The translations under genes were made by a program, and so were the position numbers. The notes under the pieces are model-generated. The model saw only the letters and a program-made list of their open reading frames with translations, searched no databases and was not told the DNA's origin. From the NCBI GenBank assembly GCA_900549915.1, contig URQF01000001.1, forward strand, positions 1 to 45,398: a stretch of DNA of 45,398 bases, read 5' to 3'. Shown here in pieces: positions 7,511 to 15,348 of this stretch. How positions within the stretch are numbered: position 1 is the stretch's first letter; every line of letters begins with the position of its first letter. The DNA is from an uncultured Mollicutes bacterium (GTDB lineage: Bacteria; Bacillota_I; Bacilli_A; RFN20; CAG-288).

Positions 7511-7954
7511 ATGAAGGAATTCAAAGGACGTCCCTTATTCGCTGATGATTTTACCGGTGAGGCTATTGTCAGCCACAACGGATTCAACACTTTAGCTAGC
7601 TTCCAGTCTTCCTTGCTGAAAAAATCAGCAAAGGAAGTCATGGTATCGGATCAGAATAATCCGGACCTTTTCAAAAAGAATATTACAGGCAAGATTCTTT
7701 GTCTCCCTCAGACAATTGGTTCTACTACCGGTGGTCTTGTCATCCAGACCGCTGCCAATCGTCACCTTGCTCCTGCTGCTATGCTCTTCGCTGACGAAAT
7801 CGATCCTCTTGCCGCAAGTGGTGTTGTTCTTTCCAATGTCTGGGAAAAAGTACCTCTTCTTTGTATCGATGGGCTTGGAAGAGATTTCCTCGATGCCGTT
7901 AAGACTGGTGACAAAATCACGATTAAGAAAGACGGTACTGTCATTATTGACTAA
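7511..7954 (+). CDS. Aconitase X small (swivel) subunit
   Basis: This 147-residue protein of the former DUF126 family is the swivel domain that closes over the AcnX active site. Motifs are GKILCLPQTIGSTTGG, with the Ser-Thr-Thr-Gly-Gly loop, and AAMLFADEIDPLAASGV. GGAGAG overlapping the 3' end of the large-subunit gene gives its ribosome-binding site. The two subunits are almost certainly made together. A strong terminator follows. Confidence 0.9.
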   Translation: MKEFKGRPLFADDFTGEAIVSHNGFNTLASFQSSLLKKSAKEVMVSDQNNPDLFKKNITGKILCLPQTIGSTTGGLVIQTAANRHLAPAAMLFADEIDPLAASGVVLSNVWEKVPLLCIDGLGRDFLDAVKTGDKITIKKDGTVIID

Positions 7955-7963
7955 TTGGTAGAT

Positions 7964-8018
7964 TTGCACTCAAAAAGGACTGCTGATAAAACAGTCCTTT
8001 TTGAGTGCAATTTTTTAA
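7964..8018 (+). terminator. Strong terminator after aconitase X
   Basis: A perfect 19-base-pair stem (7964-7982 with 7992-8010), a 9-base loop and then T6. It closes the three-gene operon. Confidence 0.9.
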
Positions 8019-8024
8019 AGATTA

Positions 8025-8180
8025 TTAAAGTTTGACAGGCCCTTCTGGATGTCTCTTTTTCCAGTCTTCCTCGTCTTTCGGATCGTCCCAGATGGTGTCT
8101 TCATAGACGACTCCCTCGATGAACTGCTTGTCCAGAATCTTGGCTTTGAAAAGGAATCTTCTGGTTCTTGATTCCTGCAA
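8025..8180 (-). CDS. Possible 51-residue protein with TTG start
   Basis: A minus-strand frame from TTG 8180 encodes a charged, tryptophan-containing product with FIEGVVYEDTIWDDP and KKRHPEGPVKL. GGAAAGGA stands 5 bases before the TTG, and a stop lies just upstream. No ATG is available and I recognise no family. It lies downstream of the terminator of the phosphoesterase gene, so expression would need read-through or an unseen promoter. Confidence 0.35.
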   Translation of the reverse strand: MQESRTRRFLFKAKILDKQFIEGVVYEDTIWDDPKDEEDWKKRHPEGPVKL

Positions 8181-8201
8181 GAGGTTCCTTTCCTAAGTAC
8201 G

Positions 8202-8228
8202 AAAAAAGGACAGGCTTATGCTGTCCTT
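8202..8228 (-). terminator. Terminator of the phosphoesterase genes
   Basis: On the minus strand AGGACAG (8221-8227) pairs with CTGTCCT (8208-8214) and is followed by T6. It lies 8 bases past the stop of the second phosphoesterase. Confidence 0.8.
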
Positions 8229-8235
8229 ATGAAAA

Positions 8236-8772
8236 CTAGAACTTGATTTCTTTTACGATTTCGTCGGTGAGAAGGTCAATCAGCTTGATTCCTTCTTCAT
8301 TCCTTATCCTATAGGAGTGACGATTGTCTTTTGGAAGGGATATAGAGCCTGGATTGGCTAAAATAAGATTTTCTTTCTTTTCTAGGACTCCGATGTGAGT
8401 GTGTCCCTGTAAGAAGATATCACCAGGATTCTTCGGTAGATTCTCAAAGGAATAATGGTGCCCGTGAGTCCTTGTTATCTGTTTTCCAAAGACATACCTT
8501 GTTCCGATTTCAGAAAAGAGGAAAGGAGAGACCCTTTGATCCACTTCGGATTCACAGTTTCCTTTGATGGCAATGATTTTGTCGGCGTAAGAGTTAACAA
8601 GTTGTACACACTCTCTTGGTGAATAGTCTTTTGGAGGGATATTCCGTGCTCCGGAATAATAGAAATCACCAAGCAGGATGATTTTCTCTGGATTATACTT
8701 TTCCGCTTTGGAAAAGAATATCTTTGCATAGTAATAAGAACCATGAATGTCGGAACCAATCAGAAAATTCAT
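8236..8772 (-). CDS. yfcE: YfcE-family metallophosphoesterase
   Basis: This 178-residue calcineurin-like phosphodiesterase has the two-metal motifs SDIHGS (residues 7-12), LLGDFYY, GNCESEVDQ(M), THGHHY and QGHTHIG, plus the family ending NPGSISLPKDN. E. coli YfcE is a manganese-dependent phosphodiesterase on phosphodiester model substrates, and the in vivo substrate is unclear. AGG in VDQ(AGG)VSPF coincides with Met in E. coli YfcE as I remember it. The start has GAGGT 8 bases upstream. It lies 19 bases after a second, diverged family member on the same strand. Confidence 0.88.
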   Translation of the reverse strand: MNFLIGSDIHGSYYYAKIFFSKAEKYNPEKIILLGDFYYSGARNIPPKDYSPRECVQLVNSYADKIIAIKGNCESEVDQRVSPFLFSEIGTRYVFGKQITRTHGHHYSFENLPKNPGDIFLQGHTHIGVLEKKENLILANPGSISLPKDNRHSYRIRNEEGIKLIDLLTDEIVKEIKF

Positions 8773-8791
8773 TATCGATTACCTCTTTCTA

Positions 8792-9286
8792 TTAAAAGTC
8801 GAGAGACTCTACAACGGACGAAGAATCAAAATCCCTGATTCTCCTTCCTTTATCATCCCTTATCCTATAGGAATGAATACCATCTCTTGGCTGAGCCAAG
8901 GAACCAGGATTTGCAACAATCCGTCCCCTCTTGTCTTTCGTAATAAAGCTTTGATGGGAATGACCTACTAGCCTGATATCGTAAGGAGCCGTATAGTTCA
9001 TTGGATTATAGAAGTGTCCATGGGTCAAAACGATGCTTTTCTTTAGCTGATAGTCCCTGTTTATCAAAGGCCTATCGAATCTGGCAAAGTCGATTTCCTC
9101 ATAGGAGTCGCAGTTTCCTCTTACGGCTAGAATCTTGTCATGCAGAGGATTGAAGACATCAATGACGTCATAAAGAAGGTCACCTAAAAGGTAGAGTTTG
9201 TCAAAATGCTCTTTCTTAAATAACGAAAAAGCAGCCTTAGCATAATCGGCATCGTTATGGAGATCGCTTAATACCCTGATTTTCAT
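8792..9286 (-). CDS. Second YfcE/MJ0936-type metallophosphoesterase
   Basis: This 164-residue protein has the motifs LSDLHND (6-12), LLGDLLYD, RGNCDS, LTHGHFYN, GHSHQS and NPGSLAQPRDG. It is a shorter paralogue-like neighbour of the YfcE protein just downstream. The start is fixed by the family pattern MKI(M)VLSDLH, with AGG at the usual Met of MKIMVVSD. There is no Shine-Dalgarno sequence, and a good promoter lies so close that a transcript from it would begin almost at the ATG. Read-through from the upstream transporter operon is the alternative source of message. Confidence 0.85.
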   Translation of the reverse strand: MKIRVLSDLHNDADYAKAAFSLFKKEHFDKLYLLGDLLYDVIDVFNPLHDKILAVRGNCDSYEEIDFARFDRPLINRDYQLKKSIVLTHGHFYNPMNYTAPYDIRLVGHSHQSFITKDKRGRIVANPGSLAQPRDGIHSYRIRDDKGRRIRDFDSSSVVESLDF

Positions 9287-9295
9287 AGCACGGAT

Positions 9296-9324
9296 ATTGT
9301 AAGAATTTCTTCTTGAAAATTCAA
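9296..9324 (-). promoter_or_regulatory. Predicted promoter directly before the phosphoesterase start
   Basis: On the minus strand TTGAAT (9319-9324), a 17-base spacer and TACAAT (9296-9301). Only 9 bases separate the -10 from ATG 9286, implying a near-leaderless message. Confidence 0.45.
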
Positions 9325-9325
9325 T

Positions 9326-10120
9326 TTAGTCGCCTCGGAAACCTTTCTCCGATAAAAGCGGAGGTTCCCTTGGCTTATAGAAGAGGGAATGGCTCGGATG
9401 ATTCAGGAAAGAGCGGAGACGCTCATTCTTCGATTGATGGAAGACATAGTCTGGAGTTCCTTCTTCTGCGACAAAACCTTGATCCCTGAAAATGACTTTG
9501 GAAGAGACATGTTCTGCAAAGCTCCTCTCATGGGTAACGACAATCCTTGTCACATGTTCATCGGCAAGATCTTTCCTGACGGACAAGACTTCATTGACCC
9601 TCTCGGGATCTAAGGCAGACGTCGGCTCATCAAAAAGGATGACATCCGGATTCCTAGACAAGGCTCTTGCAATAGCGACACGTTGCTTCTGACCGCCGGA
9701 GATATCCCGGATTTTAAAGTGAACACGATCCGCTAAGCCGACTCTCTTTAGGTTCTTAAGAGCAATCTCTTCGGCTTCTTTCTTCTTCCGGTGAAGGACT
9801 TTTCTCTGACCGATGACACAGTTTTCTAGTACATCCCTGTTGTTGAATAGATTAAAGGATTGGAAGACCCTTGAGATATGGCTTCTTAAAGAATTGACAT
9901 CATACTTCGGATTTAAAATATTCTCTCCTTTATAGAGAATCTCACCAGAAGTTGGCGTCTCAAGGCGGTTAATGCAGCGAAGAAGCGTAGACTTACCAGA
10001 ACCAGAGGGACCAATAATCGTCAAACATTCCCCTTCGTTAACATCGAAGGAGATATCTTTTAACACCTTTGTATTTTCTTCAAAGGTTTTCGCTAAATGA
10101 TGAATACTAACAAGCGGCAT
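9326..10120 (-). CDS. Amino-acid ABC transporter ATP-binding protein, probably lysine
   Basis: This 264-residue GlnQ/HisP-type ATPase has Walker A GPSGSGKST (about residues 35-43), Q-loop FQSFNLF, signature ISGGQKQR, Walker B VILFDEPTSALDPE and H-loop VVTHE(M)SF. ATG 10120 (MPLVSIHHLAKTF) has AAAGGAGAAA upstream; longer frames from 10204 run into the permease gene. AGG codons match family Met positions repeatedly: IS(M)VFQSF, ALS(M)NPDVILF, T(M)IVVTHE(M)SF and VIF(M)DQG. It overlaps the permease by 14 bases. It is last of three genes under a lysine riboswitch, which points to lysine uptake. Confidence 0.92.
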   Translation of the reverse strand: MPLVSIHHLAKTFEENTKVLKDISFDVNEGECLTIIGPSGSGKSTLLRCINRLETPTSGEILYKGENILNPKYDVNSLRSHISRVFQSFNLFNNRDVLENCVIGQRKVLHRKKKEAEEIALKNLKRVGLADRVHFKIRDISGGQKQRVAIARALSRNPDVILFDEPTSALDPERVNEVLSVRKDLADEHVTRIVVTHERSFAEHVSSKVIFRDQGFVAEEGTPDYVFHQSKNERLRSFLNHPSHSLFYKPREPPLLSEKGFRGD

Positions 10121-10901
10121 TCTGTTTCTCCTTTTTATGATAATGGAAGAGCACTTCTTTCCAATGGAAGTTCGGTTTCTTACCATCCATTCTGTATTCG
10201 ACAATCTTAAGAATCAGGGTTGCACAAAGAGTCAGAAGCAGATAAATGCAGGCAATCAGAAGATAACTTGCCCTGTACTTGTAGTTCTTACTCGCAGCCG
10301 CATTTGCCTGCCAATAGAGCTCACTGACAGCAATGACATTCAAAACGGAAGAGTCCTTAATATTCACGACCCATTCGTTCCCAATCGTCGGAATCGAATT
10401 CCGGATAGCCTGTGGAAGCTCTACAGAGAAAAGAGTCTGCCTCTTGTTCCTGCCAAGAGCTCTTGCTCCTTCTTCCTGTCCTTTATCCACACCATTTAAA
10501 CCAGAAAGAATAATCTCACCCCTATAGGCAGCCGTGTTGAACGTAATCACAATCCTTCCTGCCAAGAACCATCCGTTGAAAACAGAGTTTCCGCTGAGAA
10601 CCTTGTTCCAATTCAGACCCCTAGCCTGGCATCCGTATTTGAAAATCCTAGCCTGGACCATCCTAGGGGTACCACGGATAATCAAGGAATAGATCTGGCA
10701 GATGAATTGAATCGGATAAGAATAGATTTTCTTATACCAAGGGGCTCCTTTGGTCTCCCTCTTTTTGCCAAAGGCAAGGAAGACACCAAGGAAAAGACCC
10801 CCGAAAGTACCGACTAAAGATAGAATGACAGTAGAAAGAAGGCCGTAAAGATAGAAACTTCCGTAATTGGATAACAGTTCAGACCTATCAGAGAAGCTCA
10901 T
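10107..10901 (-). CDS. Amino-acid ABC transporter permease, probably lysine
   Basis: This 264-residue HisM/GlnP-type permease has about five membrane segments. After the first helices comes the family block RGTP(M)(M)VQA(M)IFKYG, then NTAAY(M)GEIILSGL and GVDKGQEEGARALG(M) (the EAA loop that contacts the ATPase), and ELPQAIRNSIPTIGNEWVV. It begins inside the binding-protein gene through an ATGA overlap, so translation is coupled. The substrate comes from the riboswitch context. Confidence 0.92.
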   Translation of the reverse strand: MSFSDRSELLSNYGSFYLYGLLSTVILSLVGTFGGLFLGVFLAFGKKRETKGAPWYKKIYSYPIQFICQIYSLIIRGTPRMVQARIFKYGCQARGLNWNKVLSGNSVFNGWFLAGRIVITFNTAAYRGEIILSGLNGVDKGQEEGARALGRNKRQTLFSVELPQAIRNSIPTIGNEWVVNIKDSSVLNVIAVSELYWQANAAASKNYKYRASYLLIACIYLLLTLCATLILKIVEYRMDGKKPNFHWKEVLFHYHKKEKQNAAC

Positions 10902-11794
10902 TCTGCAGCGCTCCGTAAGACCGCATCACTCCTCCTCTGTTCCCGCTCTGAGGAAGAGATGGACTTCAAAGCAGCATTCACAGCAGCTTTTAATCCAGTG
11001 TTCTGCTTCTTGATTCCAATGGAAACACCAAGCTCTGCTAAATCAATTCCGAGAATGTCCTGGTTCCTGCGGATAATGCCAAGACCTTTCCTATTCTGGA
11101 CATAGTTCTTGGCAACCGGCCTTTCAACCGTAAGGAAATCGGCTGTCGAGTTCTCGACATCTTTTGCGGCTAAAGCATAAGTAGTCTGTGCCGAGGCATG
11201 GACACATCCATAGTCCTTAACAAAGTTATCGATCCTATCATCTTCGACCGTATTGGCCTGAGAGACAACCTGCTTATCTTTTAATAAAGCAGTGAGCTCT
11301 TCCTTGCCGAGAATCTTCCCATCATACTTCGTGGAATATTCCGTCCGAGTAATCAAGACAACTTCGGAACGATAATATTCATCGCTGAAAGCAACCGTCT
11401 GTCTTCTTTCTGCGGTATCCGTCCTTCCAGCTAAGACCAAATTGATAGCTCCGTTATCGCAGTCAGCGACAAGGCTTTCCCAGAGCTCCTTTACGATTTC
11501 GACTTCCCTTCCCCTCTTCTCTGAGAGCTTCTTGGCAATCTGGATATCATAGCCATCCGCATAGCCTTGGGCATTGGAAATCTGCAAAGTGTTCTCATTT
11601 TCCTTCGTTTCTGTCCAATTGAACGGAGCGTAGTTGCATTCCCTGCCGATAACAAGCTTATCCGCTTCGACATGATAGCTCTGGCCATCGATTTGGATAT
11701 CTTTTCCTTCTGGAGCCGATTCCTTGGAACAGGCAGTAACCGACGAAAGCGCACATAAAAGTGCAAGAATACGGAATGATAATGATTTAGACAT
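10898..11794 (-). CDS. Amino-acid ABC transporter substrate-binding lipoprotein, probably lysine
   Basis: This 298-residue solute-binding protein family 3 member has signal peptide MSKSLSF(M)ILALLCALSS and lipobox VTAC with Cys22, giving a membrane-anchored lipoprotein. Ligand-pocket landmarks are IGRECNYAPFNW, ANGY-like AQGYADGYDIQIAKKL, and LAGRTDTAERRQTVAFSDEYYRSEVVL. It is the first gene after the lysine riboswitch. The start codon lies in a small hairpin (11789-11806) that could limit translation. Confidence 0.92.
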   Translation of the reverse strand: MSKSLSFRILALLCALSSVTACSKESAPEGKDIQIDGQSYHVEADKLVIGRECNYAPFNWTETKENENTLQISNAQGYADGYDIQIAKKLSEKRGREVEIVKELWESLVADCDNGAINLVLAGRTDTAERRQTVAFSDEYYRSEVVLITRTEYSTKYDGKILGKEELTALLKDKQVVSQANTVEDDRIDNFVKDYGCVHASAQTTYALAAKDVENSTADFLTVERPVAKNYVQNRKGLGIIRRNQDILGIDLAELGVSIGIKKQNTGLKAAVNAALKSISSSEREQRRSDAVLRSAAE

Positions 11795-11857
11795 GAAAAA
11801 ATGTCTCCCTTTCTGTCAGCTTCGCACATGATGCGAAGCCGCTTGCAAAGAAGACAG
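11789..11857 (-). other. Hairpins between lysine aptamer and start codon (expression platform)
   Basis: On the minus strand CTGTC/GACAG (11853-11857 and 11814-11818) enclose a stem GCTTCGCA/TGCGAAGC. Then AGACAT/ATGTCT (11789-11806) encloses TTTTTC and includes the ATG; GGGAG lies just before it. No long T run follows the larger hairpin, so translational control is more likely than termination. Confidence 0.5.
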
Positions 11858-11867
11858 GACTCTCGTA

Positions 11868-12046
11868 TCAATAGTGCCAACCTAGGTCTATTGCCTAGGA
11901 GAGTCCTTAAGGTATTCCCATAAGGCCCAACTCGTCTCTTTCCTTTGCGAGAAGTACTCAAGATGGTTTCGGCGGCTCTTACCTTTCCTTGCTAGGCAAT
12001 TCGCATAACCTAGGAAGTACTAATTTGTAGCCGCTCCTCTATTCGA
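11868..12046 (-). promoter_or_regulatory. Lysine riboswitch (L box)
   Basis: The minus-strand leader carries the L-box conserved blocks in order: AATAGAGGAGC (P1 5' side), TTAGTA, GGAAAGG, GCCGCCGAAACC, GTTGGGCC, AAGGACTCTC and GGCACTATT (P1 3' side). Spacing and order match the lysine class. It precedes the amino-acid ABC transporter and explains the otherwise gene-free 383 bases between the divergent genes. Confidence 0.85.
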
Positions 12047-12177
12047 TCTGACGGAACTAGTTAACAATATTTCATTTCGGATTGCAAGGGGAAATCTATA
12101 AATCCTGAAAATAGCGTGTTGTAAGAGATTACAGACCCTCTATGCGTTATAATCAAAATGGATAAAGGAGCTTAACA

Positions 12178-13344
12178 ATGAATAATTTCTTCTGGGAGAC
12201 TCCGACAAAAGTTTATTTTGGAAAAGGAGTCGTCGACGAACATCTTCAAGAAGTCAGGTCGCACTATGGAAAAAGAGTCCTTCTCACTTATGGAAAATCC
12301 TCCATTAACAACAGGGGACTCTACGATAAAGTCTATTCTTTATTGAAGGGATACGAAATCTATGAATTAAGTGGAATCGAACCAAACCCAAAATACAATC
12401 CTTCGGTTCTAGAAGGTGTCAAAATCTGCAAAGAAAAGAAAATCGATGTCATCTTAGCGGTAGGTGGAGGATCCGTATTGGATTGTACAAAGGCAATTGC
12501 CGGTTCCGCTTTCTATGATGGTGATCCTTGGGACATCATCATTGGAAAAGCAGAGACTGTCAAAGCACTTCCCATTGTCGATATTCTGACCTTAGCTGCT
12601 ACAGGGTCCGAATTTGATGATGGAGGTGTTATCTCTCGAACGGAGACAAACGATAAGCTCTGCTATAGCTCTCCCCTTGTCTTCCCTGCTTATTCTCTCT
12701 TAGATCCTACCTATACCTTCTCGGTTTCGAAAAAGCAGACGGCAGCTGGAACTGCTGATGCAAGGAACCATGTCTTTGAACAGTACTTTGCGACTCCTTC
12801 GACCCTATTGAACGATGGAAGGAGGGAAGCTAGGCTCCGCTCTTTAAGGACCAATGTGAAGATTGCCCTGAAAGAACCGGATAATTATGAAGCGAGAGCA
12901 CAGCTTAGGTGGGACTGCTCCTTTGGATGCAATGGAATCCTTGCCTGCGGAAGCGGGGCTTCTTCTTGGCCAAGGCATGCGATGGAACATGCTCTCTCTG
13001 CCTATTATGACATCACTCATGGTATCGGACTTGCTATCCTGACTCCGCGTTGGAGGGAACATATCCTCAATGACAAGAGCGTTGACCGGTTTGTCTCCTA
13101 TGCTAAGAATGTCTTAGGACTGAAAGAAGAAGGAAACAAATTCGTTTTAGCCAGAGAAGCCATTAGGAAAACCTATGAATTCTTTGAATCCCTTGGTATT
13201 CCAAGGCATTTGAAGGATGTAGGTATTGATGAATCCCGCTTAGAAGAGAGGACAGAACATATTGTCAAGAAGGAAGGATTAGACCAAGCCTGGGAACCTC
13301 TTTATCATGACGACATCCTTGCTATTCTGAAAGCATCCTTATAG
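12178..13344 (+). CDS. Iron-containing alcohol dehydrogenase (butanol dehydrogenase type)
   Basis: This 388-residue group III alcohol dehydrogenase reduces aldehydes with NAD(P)H, like BdhA/YqhD. Motifs: GGGSVLDCTKAIA binds the nucleotide, LAATGSEFDDGGVI follows, and DA(M)NHVFEQYF, (M)HAMEHALSAYYDITHG supply the metal histidines. AAAGGAG precedes ATG 12178. AGG sits at Met in HVF-block DA(AGG)NH and in PRW(AGG)EHIL. It is divergent from the lysine transporter and ends at its own hairpin, so it is probably a separate unit just outside the pectin operon. A TATAAT at 12148-12153 may be its -10, with no good -35. Confidence 0.9.
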   Translation: MNNFFWETPTKVYFGKGVVDEHLQEVRSHYGKRVLLTYGKSSINNRGLYDKVYSLLKGYEIYELSGIEPNPKYNPSVLEGVKICKEKKIDVILAVGGGSVLDCTKAIAGSAFYDGDPWDIIIGKAETVKALPIVDILTLAATGSEFDDGGVISRTETNDKLCYSSPLVFPAYSLLDPTYTFSVSKKQTAAGTADARNHVFEQYFATPSTLLNDGRREARLRSLRTNVKIALKEPDNYEARAQLRWDCSFGCNGILACGSGASSWPRHAMEHALSAYYDITHGIGLAILTPRWREHILNDKSVDRFVSYAKNVLGLKEEGNKFVLAREAIRKTYEFFESLGIPRHLKDVGIDESRLEERTEHIVKKEGLDQAWEPLYHDDILAILKASL

Positions 13345-13367
13345 AAAGAAAATAGAGGAAATAACAG

Positions 13368-13398
13368 AACCTTCCTGGGAATTCCAGGGAAGGTTTTC
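13368..13398 (+). terminator. Terminator after the alcohol dehydrogenase
   Basis: AACCTTCCTGG and CCAGGGAAGGTT pair with one bulge around GAATT, ending in TTTTCG. The T run is short. Confidence 0.55.
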
Positions 13399-13483
13399 GA
13401 TTGTCGGAAATTCGGATGATGATAGAAGCAAATCGTGGGAAATGAACTTTTTGTACTTCCAGCACAAAGAAAAATGTAACCCC

Positions 13484-13512
13484 TTTAAACTTGTATACAA
13501 GAATGGTAGAAT
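13484..13512 (+). promoter_or_regulatory. Promoter of pectin operon 1
   Basis: TTTAAA (13484-13489), a 17-base spacer and TAGAAT (13507-13512) preceded by TGG (extended -10). The spacer contains the palindromic operator, so a bound repressor would block RNA polymerase. Confidence 0.6.
13490..13501. promoter_or_regulatory. Operator CTTGTATACAAG of pectin operon 1
   Basis: A perfect 12-base palindrome between the -35 and -10 boxes. The core fits the FadR/FCD-type GntR consensus (T-GTA-TAC-A). The same 12 bases occur twice at operon 2, which encodes a GntR-FCD regulator. Confidence 0.7.
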
Positions 13513-13536
13513 AGTGGCCAAGGAGATTTATAAAAC

Positions 13537-14337
13537 ATGGATAATTCATCATTCCGCTTAGATGGAAAGGTTGCTTGGGTCACTGGTGCAAGCTATGGTA
13601 TAGGCTTTGCCATTGCAAGTGCTTATGCTTCTAGGGGTGCTAAGATTGTTTTCAATGATCTGAATCCAGATAAATTAGAAAAAGGAATTGCTGCCTATAA
13701 AGAAAAAGGAATCGAAGCTTATGGCGAAGTCTGTGATGTTACCAAAGAAGAGGAAGTCCAGGCTTTCGTAAAGAAAATCATCGATAAGTTCGGACATCTT
13801 GATATTCTTGTCAATAATGCTGGAATCATCAAACGTATTCCAAGGACAGACAGGAGCGAAAAAGACTTCCGTGCTGTTGTCGATGTTGACTTAGTTGCTC
13901 CCTTTATTGTTTCTAAAGCAGTCATTCCTTATAGGATTAAAGAAGGACACGGAAAGATTATCAATATTTGCTCTAGGATGAGCGAGCTTGGACGTGAGAC
14001 TGTCTCCGCCTATGCTGCAGCCAAAGGCGGATTAAAGAGGCTGACCCGCAATATCTGTTCGGAATACGGCGCTTATAACATTCAGTGCAATGGTATTGGT
14101 CCTGGCTATATTGCAACTCCTCAGACTGCTCCTCTTCGTGAGAAACAGCCAGATGGTTCAAGGCATCCGTTTGATAAGTTCATCCGCTCTAAGACTCCGG
14201 CAGGACGCTGGGGTACTCCGGAAGATTTAAGGGGACCAGCCGTGTTCTTAGCTAGCGATGCATCTGATTTTGTCAACGGACATATTCTTTATGTCGATGG
14301 CGGAATCTTAGCCTATATCGGCAAACAGCCACAATAA
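13537..14337 (+). CDS. idnO: Gluconate 5-dehydrogenase-type SDR, likely KDG-forming (KduD role)
   Basis: This 266-residue short-chain dehydrogenase has TGASYGIG for NAD(P) binding (about 17-24), NNAG (about 90), the catalytic Ser block near ICS(M)(M)SE and SAYAAAKGG with Tyr and Lys. The C-terminus (GPGYIATPQTAPLRE, RHPFDKFI, then HILYVDGGILAYIGKQP) closely resembles streptococcal gluconate 5-dehydrogenases, some of which reduce the 4-deoxy-diketouronate made by KduI-type isomerases. With KduI, GH105 and KdgK in the same regulon, interconversion with 2-keto-3-deoxygluconate is the likely role. It is the first gene of operon 1. Literal gluconate metabolism is the alternative. Confidence 0.85.
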   Translation: MDNSSFRLDGKVAWVTGASYGIGFAIASAYASRGAKIVFNDLNPDKLEKGIAAYKEKGIEAYGEVCDVTKEEEVQAFVKKIIDKFGHLDILVNNAGIIKRIPRTDRSEKDFRAVVDVDLVAPFIVSKAVIPYRIKEGHGKIINICSRMSELGRETVSAYAAAKGGLKRLTRNICSEYGAYNIQCNGIGPGYIATPQTAPLREKQPDGSRHPFDKFIRSKTPAGRWGTPEDLRGPAVFLASDASDFVNGHILYVDGGILAYIGKQPQ

Positions 14338-14375
14338 CAAATTGATTTGATTGGAAGGAAACGGAGGTAAAAGTA

Positions 14376-15344
14376 ATGAACAAACGGATTAGCATATTGG
14401 GTATTGTCCCCCTTCTTCTTAGCTTGACTGGATGCAAAAAGACAAGGAATGCATCCTGCTATATCCGGGATGGAGGAACCCAGAACAGAGAAGGCTATTT
14501 CGTTGTGAAAGCCGATGTCACTGTTACTGGCGGAAAAATCGACTCTGTCTCTTTCCATGAGACGTATTCAGCAAATGTCTGGGCAAGAGTCAAAGACGAA
14601 GATAAGGATAAAGTCGAAACGATTGAAGTTCCGGCTTCCTATTTAGGCGAAGATGCCTCTTCGAGTATCTATCTTGCCAAGCACATCTATGTCAATGGAA
14701 GGAACTGGACGGGCACTCTTCGGGATAGCGAGGAAGGTGCTGGGTATATTTCCAAAGGAGAATATGTTTGTTATACCGCAGACGAATCTGCTGGGGACCA
14801 GGATAGCAAGCGTGATCTTGCTATCTATCTGAACGTTCCGGATTCCGATCAGTACAAGCTTGGTTCTTTTAGGAATACCTACTACCAAGACGTCAGGGAT
14901 GACAAAATCAAGATTCTGAAAGAGGAATCCAAAGAAGAAAAAGACGGAAAGACAATCTACACCTATTCGGACTCTTTGGTTAATCCTTATTTCCCCAGTG
15001 GAAAGAAGGATCGTTTAGAACAAGAAGAGAACAAAGACTTTGCTGCTTCTGTCCATGCTCTTGAAAACTATCTGAAGGGCAAACAGCTGAACTACCATGA
15101 TCGTATTACGGATAGCAACCTTGACTTCCATGACACCATCAAAGCAGAAGACGGCGAGTGGGTATACAATCCTTCTTATGCCTTTACGGATTTGACCGAT
15201 AGTGAGAAAAAAGCCGAGGCAGACAAGAATTGGGAAGTCATCAAAGACTGCAAAGTCGCTTCGCTTCCCTATGATTCGTTAGATGCTCTCTTTGATTCTG
15301 CGAATCGTGCCTTTGCTTCTGTCGAATTCTCTTCTTTGAGGTAA
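14376..15344 (+). CDS. Lipoprotein of unknown function in the pectin operon
   Basis: This 322-residue protein has signal peptide MNKRISILGIVPLLLS and lipobox LTGC (Cys20). The region from about residue 40, YFVVKADVTVTGGKIDSVSF, resembles the repeat found in FMN-binding and other small lipoprotein domains, but no flavinylation motif is evident. The rest is acidic and lysine-rich. It lies between the SDR and the deacetylase, so it could bind pectin fragments or act in envelope redox chemistry. Both are guesses. Confidence 0.7.
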   Translation: MNKRISILGIVPLLLSLTGCKKTRNASCYIRDGGTQNREGYFVVKADVTVTGGKIDSVSFHETYSANVWARVKDEDKDKVETIEVPASYLGEDASSSIYLAKHIYVNGRNWTGTLRDSEEGAGYISKGEYVCYTADESAGDQDSKRDLAIYLNVPDSDQYKLGSFRNTYYQDVRDDKIKILKEESKEEKDGKTIYTYSDSLVNPYFPSGKKDRLEQEENKDFAASVHALENYLKGKQLNYHDRITDSNLDFHDTIKAEDGEWVYNPSYAFTDLTDSEKKAEADKNWEVIKDCKVASLPYDSLDALFDSANRAFASVEFSSLR

Positions 15345-15348
15345 CACG

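Noticed and set aside
54..7975. Repeat TTGCACTCAAAA at 57-68 and 7964-7975
   Set aside because: Only 12 bases, one copy being part of a terminator stem; no other shared sequence around it.
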